Shown: positions 26,306-36,316 of the stretch, piece after piece
Position numbering within the stretch: the stretch's first letter is position 1
Layout: every line of letters begins with the position of its first letter
Assembly: GCA_036583965.1 (NCBI GenBank)
Contig: JAZBQD010000001.1
Location: 28,926,597 to 28,990,596 of the forward strand
DNA: 64,000 nucleotides
Reading direction: 5' to 3'
Source of the DNA: Prunella strophiata
Lineage: Eukaryota > Chordata > Aves > Passeriformes > Prunellidae
Notes under the pieces: model-generated
The model's database searches: none
Told to the model about the DNA's origin: nothing
Seen by the model: only the letters and a program-made list of their open reading frames with translations
Position numbers and translations under genes: made by a program

Positions 26306-28447
26306 GGGATAACTGGGACAGAACTGAAGAGACTCCTCATAAAAATGCCAAGGAAATGAATTTTTTTCCTCCCCTTGCCCTCCACCAGTTTTAGAAATAT
26401 TAACAGGAAGTAAAACCAAAACAAAACAAGCAAGTAAAACCACTTCAACCAGGTCAAATATGTGTTGAAGCAAAGGTAAGAAACCACTTAAAGGTCTCAC
26501 AGGATTATAAGCCCCTTTGACAGGTCTGATAATTTTAAAGGCTTAATTCCATTACAGTATCTGGCAGCCTGCAAGGGCACTTTTTACTAACCATAGGCCA
26601 CCAGGTCATAATAGATGCTGACAGAAAACATCAAAGGTTAAGTAGGATGTAAGCCCATAAAACATTTCAAGCTGCACAGTGCCAGCAATGTTAACTATGG
26701 AGCTGTTTGAGAGGAGAAAACAATGGCTGAGTCCTGCCCCACCTGCAGTCCCAGGGAAACCTGGCAGAATCAGATGGCCAGCACAGACCATGCTGCCATG
26801 ACATGACAATGTTTTTGGCTGCGTCAAAGCCAAAATTTCCCATTTTACTTAAAACTCAGAGTGCAAGATCAGATTAATTAAGCTGAAGAAAACATAGCAG
26901 CACAATGGATTTCACTAGCCCTCTTCATCTGGCAAAGCCAGTGAGCAGCTGCAGCTGGCAGCAGCGGCCGTGCCACCGAGGAGCAGCAGGGCTGGAGGCA
27001 TCCTGGCAGCCAACCTGCAATTGCCTCTGTGCAACACTGGAGCACTCTGACTTGGAAAAGCAGCGCTCAGATTCTTACTGTGATGAAGATCTAAGCCAGC
27101 AGTTCAAACAATTTAGCAAGAAACAGTAATTTTGCCTTCAATACCCCACAAAACTTACTCAAGCACTGCAACGTAACCACTGCAGGTGGCAACGCTCGCT
27201 TCAACTCCCCCTGAGAGTATTTATGCAACTTACACATGCAGTTAAAGCTCCAATATGTAATTTGGATTGCTCACTCTTGAGGGGTGGCTAGATGCAGCAA
27301 CAATGGCCATAATCACAGAGTTAATCTTATTTCAGCCACTAAATATGAAACCTAATATTTGACATTCCAAACTAGCGGAAAGAAAAGTAATGCACAGATC
27401 ATTGCCTGTGTGCATGGAAGAGGCTTGAAAACTGCTCTCTTCTGCACACTGTCCTTCTACAAGGCACTATGAGAATATACACAAATAGATCTTCTGCTTT
27501 TTCTCTTCTCTATGCAAAAGAGCTCCCCTGAATGACATCTATCTGGATAATAAATTGCCAATACCACAAACAATTAAATTAGAAGCAGTTCAAAATGTAA
27601 GGGGTGGGAGCTGACTACTAACCAAATCTGACATACAAATAGCCTGCTAATTTGTCAGCAAGCCAAAATAAATGGAATGGGCTGGCTACAGGTGCAGGTA
27701 AACGCCTCAGAAATAGACATCAATAAATCATTATCTCTATAACATTTTAGATTACAGTCATTTAACAAGAAGGACATTTTTGCCTTTGCAACATGATTCA
27801 TGAGTGCTTCAAGTGAGTCATTTAAAGTCAGCACTTAGGATGGGACTTTAAAACTTCCATTTTTTTGATCTCCTGTAACCTACTCTTAACTTAGCAAATA
27901 TTATAAACTGTATCCTCTGTTCTTCTTATCACAAAATCCAAAATCCAAGATTATGGGGTATTGCACACTAATGATCAACTCCCCAAAGTCCCAAACTCTG
28001 TCTGTGAGAGAATTAATCTCCCTGGTATTTTTTGTAGACGTAGAGACAAAGAGGAAGTTTGTTGCATGTCAGGCAAGCCAGACAGCCAACATCCTAGTTT
28101 TACTAGATGTGTCTACATAGACAGAAACATGACAGAAAGAGTGGGTCACCACATATTATAAATGTGTTCCTTGCAAGTAAAAATCACTTGGTCCTCATAA
28201 TTTTCCATCTCGTACGTCTTCAAAAAGCCAGCCTGCAAATAACTGTTCTGTCTGCTCAAAGACCATCTGTGGGGCTGTGTTTCTATCAAAATGATTCAAG
28301 GTGTCACAAACAGTAAGAGACAGACACTTTGTTCTAAAGAAGGTCAGTCTGTCTTGTACTAAAACCAGATCACAAAATACACAAGGGCCATCTATGCTTC
28401 TCTTTTGCAAAGATCTTAAAAGTATATTTACAAGTTGTAAAGTCATT

Positions 28448-28451
<4 letters not shown>

Positions 28452-28481
<30 letters not shown>
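28452..28481 (+). repeat. A30 homopolymer
   Basis: Thirty consecutive A residues after AAGT. There is no polyadenylation signal in the 30 bases before the run and no target-site duplication that I can see, so a retroposed tail is possible but unproven. Confidence 0.9.
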
Positions 28482-28485
<4 letters not shown>

Positions 28486-31400
28486 CCATTACTAATGGAC
28501 TAAGACCCTATATAAACTTACAATGAACACTTGTTTCTAACCTGATTCTACTGCTACTTTGCTCTATTGAAGTTTATGTCTTGAAAAAAACAAATTACTT
28601 CAAGGACCTTCCAGGTAAATCATCCCATTAAGGAATTACAGTACTTCCACCCCAAGGAATAGTTAGAAAACATATATAACCATTTGGAAAGTGGGCTGAA
28701 ACTGGACAATTTAATAGTAGTCCAAGTCTAAGTCTAAGTTTCTTCCAGACTAACCTCTCAATTGCCCTGTTGCTATAAAAACAGTAGGAATGCAAAGGTG
28801 TATAGAAACATGAAGAACTGCTGGTTATTTCAAAAAATATGGTATTTTATTACACCTAGCATAGGAGGAGTTTTTTCACACTTACAACTTCACGTGACAG
28901 CCAGGCACATTGCCAAACATGCATCAGAAACCTGAGCTAACAGCCCAAATCAGGACAGAACCCCAGTTCAGCACCACACTCACTAAGGTGCTCCCAAACT
29001 TACTGCAGAACACAGCCAGCATGACACAATTCTGCAGAGTATCTGTCTGAGCAGGAAATCTGGAGTTAAAACTACTGACAGCAGCAAAAGGAGAAGGCTG
29101 AGCAGTATCCATAGCAGAGCCTGCTAACAGAACCAGAGAGACCTACAAGCTGCTCAAGGCAGTCAAATAACAGCCTGTGATCAATAGAAGCAAATACTGC
29201 TGGCAGATCAAGCAGGATCAAGACTACATAAGCCACTGCAATCTGTATGAATAAGTAAATCATGACAGGCTCCTCTGAAAGCCATGCTGTTAGGCTGATG
29301 CTTGAGAACCTTAACTTTCTAGAACAGTTGGATAGTGTCAGTAGATAAGACAGTAAAAGTACTGTTAACACCCTTCTTTCAAGTCTGGCCTGGTATATGG
29401 ATAAGTAAGTGGCACAACACTCTCTCCCCAGTATTTTTTTCTTTTCCTACTACATACTAATGCAGAAATAAGGCTGTTAATAAATGTAAATATATTAAAC
29501 CACAAAAGCAAACACCAGGTCAGTAAAACTGATTAGCATAGCTAACTGAGAACTGAAGGGAGTCCTGTGACAAACTCCTGTTAGTCCTCCCTGCTGCCTT
29601 CTTAGGCTGACCACAAAAAGGTAGTCAAGAATAAAGTAGTCCAGTAAAGGAGTGCTTTTTATGAGAATCCCAGTTCTTCCCACCTGCCCTAGTTCTGCTT
29701 CTACTGAAGCTCTACTCACTTTATTTGTAACCAAGTTAGGTCAGAACGATTTTGAAAAAATCCAGTACAGATAGTTTTAACGATAAGATTGTGAAAGAAT
29801 GAACTGCTCCAGGTACTGTAACACTATATCCAAACAGCATTCTAACAAGCTCATATTCACCAACAATTGTGGGATTTTGTCTGCCTCCAGGATGTCAACA
29901 AAGAGTCTGGCTTGCCTACCTTCCTGAAACTTAATTTAATAGATTAAGGGGTACTGAGGAGGTATAAAAACCACAAACTACTTAGAACAAAATTCAGTTT
30001 GAGAATTAGAAGTTTATAAACAAACATTAAGGTCTATTCATCAAAATGTTAAGAACTGTACTTTAGTTACAATAAACAACAACAATTAGGAGCTTAGCTG
30101 GCTATCAAAACATTGTATTGGTACTAATAAAGACAACTGAGAAAAAAATAACTTTTTTTATTTAATGAAATAGGTAAAACTGCCATTGGTTGCACTGGAT
30201 TACTGTCAACAGAATGGTCCCAAACAACCTAAGACTCAGGATTAGTAACACACTCCAGAGAATATTTAAGAATGATCCAGGTCAAGAAATGAAGAAATGT
30301 ATAGTATTTATTAGAGGTGGGCTGAGTGGCAGCCTTCCACACTACTGAAGTAATTACTGTCCCAATGTCACTCATTTTCTTTATAACTATACTTTGTCTT
30401 GATTTTAAGGAGAAAATTCTTCTAGTAACTAACTTCCAATTAAAAATAGAAATAAAAAACCTGTCTGTGATCTTTCTGGGTTTCTCTTGTTTCCTTACTG
30501 AATTGTCAGTGAAAGCCAGACTGGCTGGCTGCTTTCTCCCTGATGATAAATGGATACACACTCTTCCCCATGCCTTGAAAGCTATTACTGCTTTGCTTTA
30601 CTGTGCATTGGTGAACCTCTCACAATTAGTGGAACAGCCATTTCATTTGAAGGCTAGCTCAACATTTTATGTGCTGGTTTAAAAGGCCTTGCTCAGTAAC
30701 TTGAAATTGTTTTTAGTTACTTCCATAACAACTGTTTTATATACCAAAACATTGTTTTGCTTCAGCATTTTAGAAGAAGGTATACCCCATGGAATTTTGG
30801 TTCCTATCCTGCTGTTACAAGAGCCAAATGATATTAACTTAATATATTCTCTCAAGTGTGTTAACTTTTAGTTATTTTTAATTACTTTATTTTTTGTTTT
30901 GCTTACTTCAAAGAAACAACTAGTAACACCATACTACAGTGAAACAGATGTCATATTTACTGGTTTATTTCACAGAACTTTCTGGTTTCCTCTGGAAAGG
31001 CAGAACAAGGAAAACAAACTCGAAGAAATTTAGTGGACACACAGTGGGGTCATTTGTTACATGACTTTTTTTTTTTTTTTTAAACCCTCTGGATATGTCT
31101 CTGCTGTGTCCTGCAAGGTACCAGGAGTAGTGAACCATCTGCTCAGCCTGCACAGCTCTCCACATACCCAGCAAGGCTTCTGAGACTTCAATTGGATCAC
31201 CCAGCCCCACTTGCACTGAACAACAATGCAGCAATAGCTGAGCAGCGCTGGGAGGAAGCAACTTTTCCCCACCTTTTTTTTTTTTTTTCCTTGAGCAAAA
31301 ACCTTGCTGCCCAGCTGCTTACAAGCAGTTTCATGGCAGTCTGTTAGGCACAGCTTCTTCTGTTTGTTCCACCCGAGAGAAAGCAGAAGTTCCCCTAGCC

Positions 31401-33857
31401 AGAGCAGCCTCAGAGGAAGGTATTTCCTGTGGCACTCTCTGTTCTCCAAGTGAGAGGAACCAAACCAGAGAGAATCTTCGCTGAGATCTCTGCAACATAA
31501 TTTTAACAGTGTTTCACACGATAAGGTTTTGGGGTTATTTGTTTTCTGTTGGTTAGCACCTTCCCTGATTAGCTCTTTTGATATTTTTAAATATAATCTA
31601 CAGTGTATTCTTTTGTTATGAGAAAAAAAAAAAGTTACAGCTGTGCCCATCCCATAGAGTGACAGCTTCCTGATGGCTTCACCCTAATGATCTTTGGTCA
31701 CTGTTGATCAGCAATATCCCTTTTGCTGATGTAATAGTCATGAGAAAGCAGCCTTGCATTGTCACAGTCCCAGTGACAACTGAGGATAACATGGGAACTT
31801 CTGTGTCCTCAGCTTACCTCGTGACACAGAAAATCACTATTCTCTTGTCTTAGTTACACATCTTGTAATTGCAGGGGCTTGGGGCATTGGATTCAGAGAC
31901 TCTCTTGAACTAATTGCTGTACTAACTCTTATGGCAACAGCAAGCCCGTTTTGCCAGACTATTCTCTCTAAACTATCTCACTGTAATTAATACAGCACCT
32001 GTTACTACAACAACAAATTGTTTATTCATTGAGCCTAAGTATCCTCTATTTTTCTCTCACTGTTGGTTTACAATGCTCTGCTTCTTTGCTTTGTAACCAA
32101 TAGCTGTCCCCTGTCCACTACAAGCTCTCTTGGATGTTCCTGGGGCATTCATGCAGCATAAGGATCCCAGTACTAAATGCTACTTTCAGCACAAGTAATA
32201 CCAAGAGAGTGCATGTGTTTCACTGAAATATGAACACAGCAACATTTCAGCCAGGATCACAGAGACACTGACACGCACGGCTTTGACATTTGTACCCATT
32301 CTACTACGATCTACACAAGATTAAAGGCTTATGACTACGTTTCAAATCTCACTTATGATCAGTATTTTCAATTGCTAACACGAAACTGTACCTCTCTCAT
32401 TCAGATGACTTCTTCACTAGTGAAATTTCACTGCACTTGCAGACGTATTTCCCCAGGGATTTTCTGATGGCTCCTCCAGAAAGGGGTAAAGGTGGTGTTA
32501 ACTTTAACAATGCTAAGTAGTTTTTTAAAATCAAACTTTGACCATAAATTTGATACCAAGGCTTTGGTAACACTCTTCTGTTCACTTAAACTGGAGCACT
32601 ACTGAGTTCTACTGAAATAAATTTACATAAACCCAAACTTTTGTTCACATGTTCTATTGCACTTTAGCTGCCATCTCAATTTAAATGCTAAGCAAAAAGA
32701 GGAACAAAATTCTGCTAAGCAGACCGGTAACAGTATGGAGAGACATGCTTCTGCTCAACTCAGAGGCACTTCCACTTTTACACATGATTAGATGCTGATA
32801 ATTACTTTATTACCAATATAACTGTAATAAACTTCTAACTTGAACAAAAACTTCAGGAAATATTAAGGCAACATAGAGAAATTTTAGCGGGATCTTAGTT
32901 TTATGTACTTCCATTTCCAAGCAGTGTTTCAGCCACGCTAATTGCTTTTCTTAGGTCACCCCAGCCTAATGACCTGGTTAGCCTAACCTGAGACATGACT
33001 TCTTGAAAGAAACTGTTTCCACAGTAACTTTTCATTCTAAAGTCTACATATTTGCAGAATGAACACTGTCTTCCATAGCATTATAAGCCAAGGTAAGTTG
33101 TCATAAATGTAGGTTCAATTTAACCAGTTCATCCCATGAGATGTCTACAGAGAGCATTTATTTCATCAAAAGATGACAGACAGTAAGAGATTTTTAACTG
33201 GATCTTATAATGGGCTCACCTGAACTCAGGACAAGCAGTTTGTATGACTGAAGTCACAACTTGTTTTGACAGTGGCTTTAGTGGACCCAGAATCACTGAT
33301 GCAACTTCATGCTACTTTATTTTACCTTACACAGCAATTTTTGTGATTCAAAGAGCTGTTATCTACAATAGCAACCTCTCTTCCCCCAGCAGACCGTGCT
33401 GTCAACATCTGAATTGCAAACACTGAAGCTGTATAGATCCTTTTAATTTTGTTTTTGACAAACATTGATATATGCTATTTTACTTCAGTTTTTAGATACT
33501 ATTTGCATCAAGCCAACTAACTAAACTAAACAATAAAATTAACGTCCCAAATTCCAGTCTGGCATCACTAGTTTGAAACTTTCTGAAAACTCCTTAAATA
33601 ATATGCAAATTAAATAACCTTTTTAGTTTTTACACGGGAAAAGAATAAACAAGACACTTGCTACTACTCAACGTAAGGGGCAAAAAACTTGTCAACTGGA
33701 ATACCCGAGATTGTCATTGATACTAATACTACTTTGAGATCTTCTATGAAAGCACTTCGCCACAGATGTGAGTTCTGCATGGCAAGGTCTTTATAAAGAC
33801 AGCAAAAATGAAATGGTGGCAGCAGTATTGTCACTGCTGTTTGCAGAACAGCTTGTC
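28482..33857. other. AT-rich noncoding stretch holding one LINE fragment
   Basis: Apart from the reverse-transcriptase relic at 29102-29281 I see no gene. A 197-codon minus-strand frame at 31057-31650 is the longest here that is not repeat-derived. It is punctuated by poly-lysine from two T-rich runs (about 31067-31081 and 31275-31289) and has no recognisable family. A consensus splice donor, AAG|GTAAGT, lies at 33090-33098 on the plus strand. Confidence 0.55.
29102..29281 (-). mobile_element. Decayed LINE reverse-transcriptase fragment, L2/CR1-like superfamily
   Basis: The minus-strand frame 29371-29072 (99 codons) carries, at residues 53-65, the motif LLDLPAVFASIDH. This closely resembles the reverse-transcriptase palm motif A of L2-type LINEs (LLDLxAAFDxIDH), including the catalytic aspartate at residue 55. 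It is followed at residues 66-82 by RLLFDCLEQLVGLSGSV, which fits the family's usual continuation. The second family aspartate (AFD) is replaced by alanine at residue 61. Similarity fades on both sides, and I see neither the YADD box nor the 3' end, so the element is a short relic. The open frame may be chance survival. The pattern differs from avian CR1, in which motif A usually reads like LDFSKAFD. Family assignment is from memory of motif patterns, not a search. Confidence 0.6.
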
Positions 33858-33859
33858 AC

Positions 33860-34330
33860 GTTCTGACAGTGCCAGACGGGCTAAAGTTGCAGGAAAGGCC
33901 ACCGGCAATTGGTGTTGCCTTTGGGTTGTGCGATGCCGCTGCAGGCAGGCAGCTCGCTGGAAGGCCGCAGGCTGCGGGAGCCGGGCAGGGCAGGGCAGAG
34001 CCCGCTGCCATCGCTGCCAGCCCCGCCGCCGCTCCCACAATGCTCCCGCACACACACACACAGACAGACACACAGACACACAGACAGACAGACACACACA
34101 CGGAGACACTCGCACACGGGCTCTCCCGCGGCGAGCGCTCCCGCACACGGCCCCGCTCCCGCACGCACGGCCGCCGCCCCCGGAGCCAACTCACCCCGAG
34201 TTACATGCCATGCACCAGCCCGGGCTGCCTCCGCCGCCCCTCCTCTGCGCGCCTGCCTCTGCTGCTGCAGAGAGGCCACATATGTCTGCAAACACTTCTA
34301 GGCAGAAACCAGCCAGCGCAGAACAAAGAC
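33860..34330. promoter_or_regulatory. CpG island, left lobe
   Basis: CpG density rises sharply after AT-rich sequence. CCGCCGCCGC-type blocks, CCCGCGGCGAGCG near 34127 and CCCGGGCTGCCTCCGCCGCC near 34217 are typical of a bird CpG-island promoter. An imperfect CA/CAGA microsatellite lies inside it. On the minus strand, CTCGGG|GTGAGTTGG (boundary near 34193) is a good donor context, so a noncoding first exon transcribed leftward is possible. Open frames up to 259 codons cross the island, but they are the usual by-product of GC-rich, stop-poor DNA and match no family. Confidence 0.6.
34049..34101. repeat. Imperfect CA/CAGA microsatellite
   Basis: An alternation of CA dinucleotides with interspersed CAGA tetramers, ending in ACACACACGGAG. 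It lies inside the left CpG-island lobe and is likely to vary in length between individuals. Confidence 0.95.
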
Positions 34331-34506
34331 AGCCGGGGTTGCCTTCATCTCTGCACAAGGCAGCCAGTAGCTATTTTCAAGCTTGTTCGCTCTCCCCCTC
34401 TGAGGGCACCCTGCTCTGTTTCTCCCTCTCTCTCTCCTCTTTGCCTGTCCAGCTACTGCACAACACGCATCAATTATTCATTGCTTGTCTCCCGGTTTCC
34501 AGGCAA

Positions 34507-34515
34507 AACCAATCA
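34507..34515 (+). promoter_or_regulatory. CCAAT box (ACCAATCA)
   Basis: AACCAATCAC matches the NF-Y binding consensus, with CCAAT at 34509-34513. It lies between the two CpG-island lobes. NF-Y sites typically sit 60-100 bp upstream of a start site, so a plus-strand start near 34570-34610 would fit. A minus-strand start is also possible because the box works in both orientations. Confidence 0.35.
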
Positions 34516-34826
34516 CAGATGGAGTCTTGCTAATGGGCTCATGCCGTACTTGCCAACAGGCTATTTGTGCTCAAGCTACAACCCTCTAGAGACAATAAAG
34601 AGAATCAGGTTAAGCTTTAAAACTTCACACGTACGCGAACAGACCTAAAACGGCGATAGACATGTAAGCATCCCTATGACATTGCTTAGGAGTACGTCTT
34701 CGGCATACAGCATGGCAGAAGGCTGCTGTAAATCTTCCGAAAGGGTTTTAAGAAAATCAAACGCTCAGAAAAATCTCACCTCAGCTGCATGTTACTGATA
34801 TTGATGGTTCTCTTTTCTGTCTCTAG

Positions 34827-34860
34827 TGATCCGTGTCTTGCTTTCCCATTACACAGAGAG
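34827..34860 (+). other. Candidate 34-nt exon with splice signals
   Basis: The acceptor side is a good pyrimidine tract, TTCTCTTTTCTGTCTCTAG, ending at 34826. The donor side is AGAG|GTATGTCC, with GT at 34861-34862. The 34 bases between are open in two of three frames. It sits among CpG-island promoter sequence and shares strand with the 18-nt candidate at 36299-36316. Without transcript evidence this is only a splice-signal prediction. It may be a 5' UTR exon or chance. Confidence 0.22.
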
Positions 34861-34883
34861 GTATGTCCTTCTCTCATTCTCGT

Positions 34884-34912
34884 GCACACACGCGCACACG
34901 CACACACACACA
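34884..34912. repeat. CA microsatellite
   Basis: CACACACGCGCACACGCACACACACACAG-type sequence, interrupted by CG steps. It is probably length-variable and has no other content. Confidence 0.9.
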
Positions 34913-35080
34913 GCCACAGCCACTTTGCCAGAAGGAAGAGAGAGAAAGAGAGGAGGAAAAAAAAAAAACCACCCAGGCAGCTCACATTTCAAACTTGCAA
35001 GGAGGGGTGGTGCTTAAAACGCTAGGACAAAGCCTCTGTCTCTGGCACCCAGTCAAAATACTAAAATAAATCCCCTCGAT

Positions 35081-35090
35081 CAATTAATTG
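35081..35090. promoter_or_regulatory. Homeodomain-type palindrome CAATTAATTG
   Basis: CAATTAATTG is a perfect 10-bp palindrome with overlapping TAAT/ATTA cores. A second palindrome, CTAATTAG, lies at 35236-35243 directly beside the CpG-dense lobe. TAAT cores are common in AT-rich DNA. Their position at the edge of a CpG island is what makes them worth listing. Binding is inferred. Confidence 0.25.
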
Positions 35091-35229
35091 GAAGCAACAC
35101 TTGTTCCAGCCCGCGTAACAACCCATTAAGGGCACCGGGGCTGCAAAGTCTTGAGATTTGGGAAATCTGGTACCCTTGCTTCCCCCCTACCCTGTTTGCT
35201 GAATGCTGTTGACTAAATCCATCAAACTA

Positions 35230-35700
35230 GTCATGCTAATTAGCGTCCAGGGCAGCCTCGGCGGCGGAGCAGCAGCGCCCGGGGCGGGCGGCCCCCGCGG
35301 CCGGGAGTTTCCTTCCGGACCGGCCGCCGCCCCGCGCCGGGCAGGAGGCACCGCCGGGCCCAGGGTACCGGCAGGGCTGGCAGGGGGCACCGGCAGGGCT
35401 GGCAGGAGGCACCGGCAGGGCTGGCAGGAGGCACCGGCAGGGCTGGCAGGGAGGTCGCTGGAGCTGCGGGCCCCAGGGCGCCCCAGCGCTCCCGCTCGGA
35501 GAGCGACGGGCGCCGTCCCTCCGCCGCCGGGGGAAACTGAGGCACGGGGCGGGGGCTGCGGGCGGATCCGCTGTCACCTGCGGGACAGCGCGGGCCGGGC
35601 AGGGGCCTTGGGCTGTGTTTGCCAGCTCAGGTCTGCACCTCTGCCGGCCGCACGCAGCACCCGTTCCCACGCCACTGCCAGCTCAGGGCTGCCCATGGAA
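35230..35700. promoter_or_regulatory. CpG island, right lobe (densest in the window)
   Basis: By hand count about 50 CpG dinucleotides fall within roughly 450 bp, far above any other part of the window. G-rich blocks such as CACGGGGCGGGGGCTGCGGG near 35542 could form G-quadruplexes and contain GC-box (Sp1-type) sites. A 22-bp repeat occurs four times inside. On the minus strand, CCGCAG|GTGACAGC near 35578 resembles a donor. I see no plus-strand consensus donor inside the lobe. The island most likely marks a promoter, but the gene and its direction are unresolved. Confidence 0.65.
35367..35454. repeat. 22-bp x 4 tandem repeat inside the CpG island
   Basis: The unit opens ACCGGCAGGGCTGGCAGG and then varies in its last four bases (GGGC, AGGC, AGGC, GAGG). 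Copies start at 35367, 35389, 35411 and 35433. A diverged half-copy (GCAGGAGGCACCGCCGGG) lies just before it at about 35341. Expansion probably arose by slippage. Confidence 0.93.
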
Positions 35701-35762
35701 GAGTTTTAAACGTGTCCAGCTGTGCCTGCGGTGGTCAGCGTTTCAACTGACAGTGCCCAAGG

Positions 35763-36072
35763 GAAAAAAAAAAAAAAAAGAAAAAAAAAGGCAACAAACA
35801 ATCAACCCCCAGGAAGTTAATGTGACAATTCTTTGCTGCCTCTCCAAGGGAAAACTGGCAGTTTAAGTTGTGGCCAGCCGGGCACCAGCCTTTTCCTGCC
35901 ACCCTCCGCGGTGCAGTGCCACTTCCTTCCCCGCACAACCTGCACAAAGGCACCTCCACCTCTTAAAGGCGCACCCGGCCCCCTGGCAGTGAAGCAGCCG
36001 GCAGGTTCCAGCGAGAAACAAACAAAATACAAACAATAAAAACAAGAGGACTTGGGAAAAAAAAAAAAATAC
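35763..36072. other. GC-to-AT transition with A-rich tracts
   Basis: Two A-rich tracts, about 35764-35789 (A17-18, G, A9) and 36057-36069, flank a moderately GC-rich, CpG-poor segment. There is no gene. Confidence 0.7.
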
Positions 36073-36298
36073 TGTCTCTCCAGCAAAATTCTTTTCAGTG
36101 AAAAAATGGCCCCAGCTTCCCTTGCCATGCTTACAGTCACTTAACTGTGCTTCCCAAACACCTTAGCAGAGAGTTGGCAACATGACAGATCGGAGCAGCA
36201 AACTATCACAGATATCAAAGAGCAGCTCTTCTCTGAAAAATGATTCCACAAAAAAGCATTGTCAGATTTCATGTTCTTTTTTTTTTTTTTTCCCCCAG

Positions 36299-36316
36299 GG
36301 AATCCACTGCAAACAG
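36299..36316 (+). other. Candidate 18-nt microexon with strong splice signals
   Basis: Upstream is an unusually clean acceptor: T15 (36277-36291), C5 and then AG at 36297-36298. The 18 bases GGAATCCACTGCAAACAG follow, then a near-consensus donor, CAG|GTAAGAGT, with GT at 36317-36318. Eighteen is a multiple of three, and all three frames are open; frame one reads GIHCKQ. This is the architecture of a frame-preserving microexon. It lies about 600 bp downstream of the CpG-dense lobe, on the same strand as the 34-nt candidate. Transcript support is needed. Confidence 0.3.

Larger units (their letters stand above)
7361..28451. other. Long AT-rich noncoding stretch, no gene seen
   Basis: About 21 kb with no recognisable exon, RNA gene or full interspersed repeat. 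Frames reach at most about 125 codons and match nothing I know. Small features are a perfect 13-bp duplication (8733-8758), a 12-bp motif repeated at 15-bp spacing (8663-8689), AAT/A-rich runs near 9650-9676 and 13466-13494, A-rich CAAAA-type DNA near 21608-21648, A21 at 26285-26305, and the palindromes listed separately. The 27180-27800 segment is free of simple repeats and rich in TAAT and CAAT motifs, as is common in conserved noncoding elements, but conservation is not visible here. Confidence 0.6.

Noticed and set aside
31057..31650. 197-codon minus-strand frame
   Set aside because: Contains poly-lysine from T runs, matches no family I know and has ordinary AT-rich composition. Length alone is weak evidence in 128 kb of six-frame space.
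33808..34648. Plus and minus frames of 105-259 codons across the CpG island
   Set aside because: GC-rich, stop-poor sequence with a CA repeat. Several frames on both strands are open at once, with proline/alanine/arginine or threonine/histidine low complexity.
35203..35709. 168-codon plus and 144-codon minus frames
   Set aside because: CpG-island and 22-bp repeat translation; overlapping open frames on both strands with low-complexity Gly/Ala/Pro composition.
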